27,937 nt of DNA, taken from NCBI GenBank assembly GCA_028456385.1, contig JALNQF010000470.1, positions 1-27,937 on the forward strand, read 5' to 3'. This document shows, piece after piece, positions 21,031 through 27,937 of the stretch. How positions within the stretch are numbered: the first letter of the stretch is position 1; every line of letters begins with the position of its first letter. The position numbers and the translations under genes were made by a program. The notes beneath the pieces were generated by a model. The model was given only the letters and a program-made list of their open reading frames with translations, did no database searches and was not told the origin of the DNA. Source of the DNA: Ophiosphaerella korrae (taxonomy: Eukaryota > Ascomycota > Dothideomycetes > Pleosporales > Phaeosphaeriaceae).

Positions 21031-21866
21031 TCTTCTAGTATATTATAAAACCTATAAAGAATCTACTTATTATATAAATATACTATTATATCTATAAAGC
21101 GTATACTTACTACTATTAAATTTTAAACAACCTCCTACTTCTTAGCTACTCTTTACTTTCTAGCCCCTATTTATTATCTTAGTTTTCCTTATTAAAATAG
21201 CTAAATCTATCTAATAATTTATTAATAGTATACGTCCTCTTATCTACTATTATATATACTAGGTCCTAGTTAACTAGCGTAATATAAGTACAAACTAATT
21301 TATTTAACTTATTACTATAGTTAGTAGGCTCGAACTTTAGAATTTCCCTAATTTACCTAATTAGTACACCTTTATTATCCTAGAGTATAATTATAAGAAC
21401 TTAATAAATATCTTAAGCTAGTTTACTAACCTATTTCTACTTATTAGTAATAATTTCTATTATATAATAATCTTTAATATACTTACTACTACTAAACGCT
21501 CTCTAATACTAGTATTAGGTAGTAGTATAAAGTTACTATTAAAACCTATAATATAGTAATTATCTTTCTAACCCTATATTAGCTTCTTTTCTCTTTAAAG
21601 ATATTACTTATACCTAAGAGAGAGTAGCGTAAAGGTACTTTATTATTATTTAAGTTAAGTCTATCTAGGTAGTAACGTATAGAGTAAAAGAAGGTTTACT
21701 TACGTTATAAGAATATATCTATACTTTTAATACCTTAGTATAACTAAGTAAGCTTTACTCTAGATAGTATAGGGCTATACGTAGTTTATATACAAGATAT
21801 ATCTAAGTATAAATCTTAATTAGTATATAAGCTACTTAGGCTATCTATAGTATTATTTACTTCTTT

Positions 21867-21915
21867 ACTAACTATAATATTACTAACTATAATCCTACTA
21901 ACTATAATACTATAA
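21867..21915 (-). repeat. 15-bp in-frame repeat (five-residue units)
   Basis: TTACTAACTATAATA-type units occur three times in tandem. On the minus strand they read YYS plus two stops, DYS plus two stops, and YYS plus two stops; RIP of His, Trp and Gln codons would explain them. They lie at the C-terminal, Lys/Arg/Gln-rich end of the SNF2-like frame. Confidence 0.55.
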
Positions 21916-21959
21916 CTCTAATTCTATATACCTAATTCTACAACCCTAATTCTATAACC

Positions 21960-24330
21960 TACTTATTATAATCTAAATACTTATGTAGAGGTAAAGTACT
22001 TTAAAGAGCTATCTTACTCTTTTTAGCTAGTACCTTATCTTTTTATACTAGCTTTTTAGCCTCTACTATTACTTTCTTTTTAGCTATAGCTACTACTTTC
22101 TTCTCTACTACTATAGCTACCCTCTCTACTTATATCTTAACTTACTTCGATTTCTTAGTAAGAGGCTTACTTAGTATTAGAATACTACTCTTATTATTAT
22201 TCTTAGAGACTTTAATAATCTTATACTTATACTTTTTAGTTTTATAGTACGCCTCTATATAGGCTAAAATTTACTAAGGAGCTACTCTTTTCCTAGTAAT
22301 ATACTACTACAAGTAATAAGATCCTTACTTAATAAGTTATTATCTAGCCTAGCTATTATCCTTGCTCTAGGAGCTAGTAGAAGGTTTTACTATTTCTTAC
22401 CCCTACCCTTCTATATAGTAGATAGCGTCCTATAGCCTTACTTACTTAGTATTTACTATAACTTACTTACTTTTATAAGAGGCCTATATTAATAGAAGAT
22501 TAGATATATTTCTTATACCTTATACTAGCTTACCTATAATAGATTAACTTTAAAACTCTTACTTAGGATAATATTAAGAATCTACAAGAACTTCTTATTA
22601 TAGTCTAAATACTTATTAACTTTACTAGTAATATTTAGCTTATAGAATCTAGGATCGTAATTATCTACTAGCGTATCCTTAAACCTATAGAAGTATTATA
22701 GTTAAGAAAATAATACTTTAGTTACTTCTACTATTATCTTATTACGCCCTTAGATATTATATACTAGTACTATAATAGTAGTTAGAGTATTCTTTATTAA
22801 TATACTATACTATAAAACGTTATACGTAAATAGTATAATATACGCTATTACTACGTACTTAAATACCTACCTAAACTTAGTAATATACCTAATAGTCTAC
22901 ACCTAGATTAAGTACAAGGGTAGTAGTAATAGCGTATATAGGTTATAGCATATTGTATATAGATTAAGCTCTAAATTTATATAGTATAAGAGTACTAGTA
23001 CTTCTAAGTTACTATTATAAACCCTCTTAAATCTAGGCTCTACCTAATAAGCTAGATTAGACTAAAAGCTCTTAATTAGATTAGCTTTATAGTTACTCTT
23101 AAACGTTACTAGGTATACTAATACTTTATAGTTAAGGAGCCTTAGGATTATAGTATATAGCTACTACTCTTAAGGGTTTAGTATAAAGATAATTACCTTT
23201 TTACTTTTTTTATCTACTTACTCTATAATTACTCTAAATATAACTAATAGCTAAGTTAAAGCGTAGATAAAGATCTTAACAAGTTACTTTACTATAAACT
23301 AGTACACCTATTTCTCTAAAAATATCCTTTTAACTACTTCTAGGCTTAGCTCTAATATATTATTATAAATATCTATTATTAGCTTATAGAACTACTCTTT
23401 GTAGTTACCTTACTTATATATCTTGCGGTACTATATTAGATATAATAATTTCTATTTATCTACCTTAACTTTTTTCTTTTTTAGACGCTTACTTAGAGAC
23501 GTTTTAACTACTATATCTTCTTTAGCTATACTTTTATTATCCTTGTTGTCTTCCTTATTAAATAATCTATACCTACTATTACTATCTTTTCTAGAGTTAT
23601 TTTTAATACTAGAACTATAAGCTTCTTCTTTACTAGGGTAAAGCTTAGCGTATATTTTAAGCTTACGCTATAGCGTTAAAACTAAGTCCTCTAGTATAAT
23701 AAGTACTTTAGCCTAGTAGATATCCTACGTAAGTAAGAGAAAAGAGTTAATTACTCTAAGATTTAATATACAAGATACTATAGTATTAGTAAATATTATA
23801 TTACTATTATTATCTTTTATTACCTTAATAGTCTACTTAGATATAAGTTTATAGTATAGGAAGTCTATATTTAGATAGTTTTTAATTATAAAGTTTAAGT
23901 AATATACTCTTTTTATTACACTACTAATTGTATACGTAGTACCTAGGTAGTTAATAACGTATTTAGATAAGTAGTTATAGTAAACTATAAATTATTAGAA
24001 TAGTTTTACTAATATAGGCCCTATAGAAACTATATTAAAGTTTATACTAGATACGTACTTCTTAAATACTATAACTATATAATAGTACTACTAGTCTTTA
24101 AGATACTTTAGGCTAATATCTACCTTAGTTTTATATAGGTTCTCTAGTAAGTTCTTAATCTTAGCTATCTTAGTAGAGTAACTATTCTTTAGAATAATAT
24201 ATACGTAAGTAATATTACTATTATAAAGTAACTATATAAAAGAGAGTAGACTACTAAAGTCTTTAAATAAATATAGTATTAGTATAGTAGTTAGAAGTAT
24301 ATACTACTTATAACGAAGACTATAGATAGT
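21960..24330 (-). pseudogene. RIP-degraded frame with SNF2/helicase C-terminal-like motifs
   Basis: A minus-strand frame continues over about 2.3 kb. Segments resembling the second RecA lobe of SNF2-family ATPases are: KVIIFILNP (23173-23202), LRLLNYKVLVYLVTFKS, NLIKSF, NLEVLVLLYYINLELNLYT (motif V-like, to 22951) and TIRYITKFR with flanking stops at the expected Gln sites, then VFKYVVIAYIILF (motif VI-like, 22862-22912; family pattern Q-x2-G-R-x2-R-x-G-Q). The upstream part (24100-23500) reads YTISSVIKRVYYLNFIIKNY, then an acidic/basic linker LSKRLKKKKVKVDK. No Walker A or DExx box was found, so the first lobe is lost, unrecognised, or lies elsewhere. SNF2 proteins remodel chromatin or repair DNA; why one sits between TIRs is not evident. 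It could instead be a repeat-borne relative without ATPase function. Confidence 0.45.
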
Positions 24331-24427
24331 ATAAAAAGAGTATAATTTTAATCCTAAGAGAATAGTTTATATATAGCCTTTTTACTATAGTAATAAACTA
24401 TATTCTTATAATAGCGTATATAAAGGA

Positions 24428-24473
24428 GTAGCGTTTTTATAATAGTAACTAGTTACTATTATAAAAATACTAC
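24428..24473. repeat. Perfect TIR palindrome centred on TA
   Basis: TTTTTATAATAGTAAC (24434-24449), TA (24450-24451), GTTACTATTATAAAAA (24452-24467): 16-bp arms match perfectly. GTAG..CTAC continues the match outwards with a CG/TA difference attributable to RIP. Confidence 0.85.
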
Positions 24474-25178
24474 TACTCTCTTTCTATTATAGAGTATAGT
24501 CTTAGTTATATATAGAATAATAAAGAAATAAAATATATAAAACTAGTAAACTAAGTTAAGAACTACCTATTTAGCTTTATAATATACCTTTAGTATTTTA
24601 TACTTTATTAAGATAAACCTTATAAAATAGCCTATCTAGATTATATAGAAGACGCTAGGATAAATTATAGCTATAATAGACTATTTTATACTACTTTACT
24701 TTAGAAAAGCTCTTACTCTAACCTTTATCTTTATTAAGAAAGCGCTTTATAGTAGCTAGGCTATATTAAGTATAAAAAGTTATATAAGATATTACTATAA
24801 TATACTAGCTAACCTACTTATTTTCTAGATTAAATATTTTATAGTTATAAGTAAGTTACTCTATAATATAAGTAACTATAAGTAGATTTACTCTAGAACG
24901 CGCACTATAAGTATATACTCTAAATATACTAAGAGTAAACCTCTATAGTAAAGTAGTAAACTATATTACTAGATATAGCTATATAATTATAATTATAGGC
25001 TATAGGTTAAGATACGCTACTAGCTAGTTATATTACTAGTTCTAATATATAAGTATTAGGTTATACTTCTATTTATTAATTTACTACTAGTATATTAGTA
25101 TCTAAGCAAGATAGTATAGCTTTCTATAAGAGTAATATAGCTAATTTAGCTAAAAGATAATATTTTTATAATAGTAAC
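24452..25178. mobile_element. TIR-bounded interval of 0.7 kb
   Basis: 727 bases between GTTACTATTATAAAAATACT and ATATTTTTATAATAGTAAC, with TA on each side. TIRs match over at least 18 positions. It contains a minus-strand readable fragment (SIFRVYTYSARSRVNLLIVTY, RFLNKDKG, RLLYNLDRLFYKVYLNKV) with RIP stops and no family that I recognise. Its size suits a non-autonomous copy, but the coding-like content argues that it carries gene sequence. Confidence 0.5.
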
Positions 25179-25198
25179 TAGTTACTATTATAAAAACC
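25160..25198. repeat. Perfect TIR palindrome centred on TA
   Basis: TTTTTATAATAGTAAC, TA (25179-25180), GTTACTATTATAAAAA: perfect 16-bp arms, after which the flanks diverge (AATA on the left, CCCTAC on the right). The divergence outside the arms fits two different elements abutting rather than one hairpin. Confidence 0.85.
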
Positions 25199-25204
25199 CT
25201 ACAC

Positions 25205-26430
25205 CTCTACTAGATTCTTATATTATACTTAGGTAGACGTTACTTACTATTAGTTAAAATAGGGCGTATATATCTATCTTACTAATTCTAACCTTATTAG
25301 TAATAATAAAGCCCCTAGGTATATTAGTTTTATATCTATATAGTACTTTAGGAGTACCCTAGAGTAATTTAAAATTAGTAGCCCTTTTTACCTCTATAGC
25401 CTAACAACGCTTTAAGTTTTTAGTAGTATAAGTAGTCTACTACTAAAGGTTAGTGTTACCTATTAGGTTCTATCTTAGTACTTAAGGGTTCTTGTAGTAC
25501 TTAATATAGTAATTATTAAGTACTTATTAATAGTCTTTTAGCTAGTACGTAATATTATCTATAAGTATTACTACTTTATTAATATTAAGCTATATAATGT
25601 TATTATTAATATTATACTCTATATCTTTCCTATCCTCTAGAATCCTATTATTCTTACCTATTTCTAAAGTATTATTTATAGTACTAGTAAGCTTAATACT
25701 TTTATATACTCTTTTACGTATTATATCCTATATAAGTTTAGTTATAAAAGTTCTATTATTATTAATATCTACTTTTACTTTTAGTTTTAACTTATTAATC
25801 TTAGTAATTATCTCTATATTCTTAAGACAATTTATACGTTAAATAAGTTACTTTTTAGTTTACTAAAGCGCTAGTATAGTTACTTTATCTATTAGCTCTA
25901 TTTTACTACGCCCTACTTTATTAGCTACTACGCTTCTCTATATAGAGAACTTATTAATACCTAGGCTATTAAAATTATCTAAGTAGGTATTAATATTACC
26001 TACTTTAGAGATAAGAGAGTTAGATACTATACTAGCGCTAATATACTATATTAGGTTAGAGACGTCTTTTAACTTATATAACTTATAAGTCTAATAAGTC
26101 TCTATAAAATCTAATAATTTCTCTATATACTCTAGACTAATACTATATAAAATACTTTCTAAGAACTATATTTACTTAGGATTATTATTATTAGGCGTAT
26201 ACGTACTAGTAAAGATAATAACACTATTATTACTCTTGCTTCTAGGATTATCTATCTATAGGCCTTTACTCTAGTTACTATTTAAAGTAATAATATCTAC
26301 TTTATTAGAGTTAAATAAGTTATTAGCTTAAATCTTCTATAGAGTATTCTTAGCCTTAAGGGCCTTTACGCTAGCTTCTTTTATTACTACTTTTTACTTA
26401 TTAACTAATAATACTTAGTCTTACTTAGTA
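25205..26430 (-). pseudogene. RIP-degraded gag-like frame, unknown
   Basis: A minus-strand frame of about 400 codons runs from a start near 26430 (context GCGACAGCTACTAAG) to the TIR at 25181, with stops only at TAA/TAG. Readable parts: VVIKEASVKALKAKNTL, NPRSKSNNSVIIFTSTYTP, SILYSISLEYIEKLLDFIETY, NCLKNIEIITKINKLKLKVK, RKRVYKSIKLTSTINNTLEI and VLYRYKTNIPRGFIITNKVR. It is charged, helical at the N-terminus and disordered later, reminiscent of a gag or a DNA-binding N-terminal region, but no diagnostic motif is seen. It is transcribed away from the Copia gag to its right. Confidence 0.45.
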
Positions 26431-26700
26431 GCTGTCGCAAGTTAGAGCTTCGCTCTATATAATTTAGGTAAGCCTGTAGTAGTAAGCGAGCTATACAAGC
26501 TATTTAAGCTGCTCTACTATATATAAGTAGCCTAGCTTAGATAGCTCTTTAATTAATAATTATCTCTTACTTATTCCTAAGCTTGTATCTTACAATAGTT
26601 ATAAGCCTAGCGCTAAAAATTACTTAATAGTTCTATCCTATATACTATAGCAAGAGATTGCGAGCTTAGTATACTCCTATCCTATCTTATCTTATCTTAT
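26431..26700. other. Spacer between divergent frames, possible Copia leader
   Basis: It holds small dyads such as AGAGC-TTC-GCTCT (26444-26456), several AGCT-rich half palindromes and a short TATCT run near 26690. CpA and TpG are more common here than to the left. It should contain the promoter/leader or LTR of the Copia element, but no LTR end could be assigned. Confidence 0.4.
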
Positions 26701-27937
26701 CTATTACTTAAACGCTTACAATATCTTACAGCAAGATTACTCTACTTAATAAAGGTACTGCCCTACTTAACAAGCGCTTATAATAGCTAGTATAGTTTAT
26801 ACAACTCTATTACAACGCTCTTAAGCTAGGTATCTAGTAGCTAGTTAATCTAGAAGCTAATAACGTCCCTAATATCTACGCTAACGAACTAGTTTAACTT
26901 AAACTAAAGAGCCTAGTAATAGTAGAAGAGGTAGCTACCTATAAGCTTATAATAGAGAAATACTAGGCTATAAAAGACACCTAGGTATCGCGAATAGTAC
27001 GCCTTAGAGCTCTAAGCGCCTAGGTAAACGCTATAGTTAATCTAAGTTATCTAGTAATAGCTAAGATAACTCTACTCGCAAACAATAAAGCTACATTATA
27101 AGAGCTTGTCTAAACGCTAAAGAGCTTACTAGCCCTATCTAACACTAGCGCTAGCAATCTTATCTAAGCTTAATACTAAGCCTATCTATAGAAGGCTCGC
27201 TAAGGACAACAATTACTAGAGCTCTAGTATAATAAGTAGCTACGCCTATATTAGCGTGCAATCGCGTACAATATTATAGAGGTAATAGGCGAGCTTATAG
27301 TGTAAGATTTCCTAGAGGCGTTAACGCTAAAGCTAGCTCTAGACTAAGCTTAGATAATAAGCTAATTAGTAATCTAGAGCTTAGTCCTTAGCTTAAAGGC
27401 ACTTACGCTAGGGTAAATTAGTAGTATCTACTTAGCTCTATTATAGGAGCATAAGCTCTAAACTACTAATTAAGGAGCTAGCGTATTTACAACATTTAGA
27501 AGATCTAAGCTAAGCTTAAGCTTAAGTACTAACTTAAAATACAACTACCTATATAGCTAAGCTTACTACTAGAAGCTATAAGATTATAGATAGGTATAAG
27601 CAGCACTTACTAGCAATCTATTCAAAATAGACAATAATAGAAAGGCGAAAATATAGGCTCGTTTAGATAAGCCGCGCTTTATAGTAGTTAAAACCTTAGT
27701 AACTTAAAAGTAGGCTAGTCCCTTGTAGGAACTAGTTAAAGCTAGCTTAGAGTTAGTTAAATTAAAGGCTCTAGTCTACCTAGGCTAGCTAAACGCAGCA
27801 CTTATTAACCTAGGTATACTTATTAACTTAAGCAAACTTATTAAGCTAGTACCTAGAGCCTACTTAACGCTAGATTTTAACACTTACTTACTCTCTAAGA
27901 GTACTATACTTAATAATAGAGCTACTCTCTACTTAGT
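26700..27937 (+). pseudogene. Ty1/Copia-like gag and start of protease, partial at window edge
   Basis: One plus-strand frame (codons start at multiples of 3) stays readable to the window end with only TAA/TAG stops. It is helical and Ala/Leu/Gln-rich: NVPNIYANELV, LKLKSLVIVEEVATYKLIIEK, RIVRLRALSA, VIGELIV and FLEALTLKLALD, then a basic stretch FTTFRRSKLSLSLS. At about 27909-27935 it reads STILNNRATLYLV. The Copia aspartic protease box is ILD-[SN]-G-AT-xH; here Asp and Gly have become Asn and Arg by G-to-A, and His has become Tyr. That box right after gag is the Ty1/Copia arrangement. Integrase and RT should lie beyond the window. RIP is milder than elsewhere. The start is approximate, and Copia assignment rests mainly on the protease box. 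Confidence 0.65.

Larger units (their letters stand above)
21007..24449 (-). mobile_element. TIR-bounded interval of 3.4 kb carrying an SNF2-like frame
   Basis: 3,443 bases from GTTACTATTATATAAATACT to AGCGTTTTTATAATAGTAAC, flanked by TA on both sides. The ends are inverted copies with 12-17 matching inner positions. Most of the interval reads as minus-strand coding with Gln/Trp stops (separate entry). I saw no DDE transposase, so either it is mobilised in trans or the unit is misdefined. Inference: a TA-targeted DNA element with a helicase-like gene. Confidence 0.45.

Noticed and set aside
23423..23620. 65-codon plus-strand open frame, Leu/Ser-rich, membrane-like
   Set aside because: It is antisense to the charged linker of the SNF2-like minus-strand frame. 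The hydrophobic character follows from the complement of Lys/Glu/Asp codons.
24428..24473. Intrinsic transcription terminator
   Set aside because: The perfect palindrome is centred on TA and repeated at several sites as paired element ends. Bacterial-type terminators are not expected in this genome.
25597..25842. 81-codon plus-strand open frame resembling a membrane protein
   Set aside because: It is antisense to the well-readable minus-strand frame at 25205-26430. There is no supporting context for a separate gene.
26700..27937. Host structural gene (coiled-coil-like)
   Set aside because: The helical frame runs directly into an aspartic-protease box in the Copia position, so gag of a retroelement explains it better.
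1..27937. tRNA or rRNA genes
   Set aside because: No cloverleaf with conserved box A/B sequence and no rRNA core sequence was recognised on either strand by eye.

Overview
The window is a gene-poor, transposon-packed, RIP-mutated block of a filamentous ascomycete genome (Pezizomycotina; the nested chromovirus and Copia content would suit a Dothideomycete, but the sequence does not settle this). CpA and TpG are scarce, TpA is everywhere, and nearly every in-frame stop in a recognisable coding stretch is TAA or TAG where the family has Gln or Trp. That is the footprint of repeat-induced point mutation (C to T, mainly at CpA, on both strands). No intact host gene, rRNA, tRNA or CRISPR array was seen. 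Almost every feature is a decayed repeat, and the few open frames are mostly antisense shadows of decayed genes.

Layout. 1-179: a 76-bp tandem repeat carrying a quasi-palindrome. About 290-4500, minus: a very long RIP-degraded reading frame of unknown family, with a related palindromic repeat again at about 4780-4830. 4842-5367: direct repeats of about 170 bp, LTR- or leader-like. About 5385-9095, minus: a Ty3/Gypsy element (gag with zinc knuckle, RT, RNase H) cut off before the integrase. 9364-16396, minus: a complete Ty3/Gypsy chromovirus with two 433-bp LTRs, a CGTTT target duplication, gag with two zinc knuckles, RT, RNase H, integrase and chromodomain. It sits inside a 14-bp tandem array.

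16402-18890: an unknown degraded plus-strand frame, then a duplicated composite repeat (42-bp array plus a conserved block) and a heptamer array. 19258-25200: a series of copies of one terminal inverted repeat, several arranged head to head around a TA dinucleotide. They delimit intervals of 1.7, 3.4 and 0.7 kb. The 3.4-kb interval carries a degraded minus-strand frame with SNF2-like helicase C-terminal motifs. 25205-26430, minus: an unknown gag-like frame. About 26700-27937, plus: gag and the start of the protease of a Ty1/Copia-like element that runs off the window and is less heavily RIP-mutated.

The elements do not form a pathway. The window is a nested record of insertions: Gypsy-2 entered a 14-bp repeat array next to Gypsy-1, and all were mutated afterwards. 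The least explained parts are the giant frame at the left, the TIR/TA family with its SNF2-like passenger gene, and the duplicated composite repeat near 18.2-18.8 kb.
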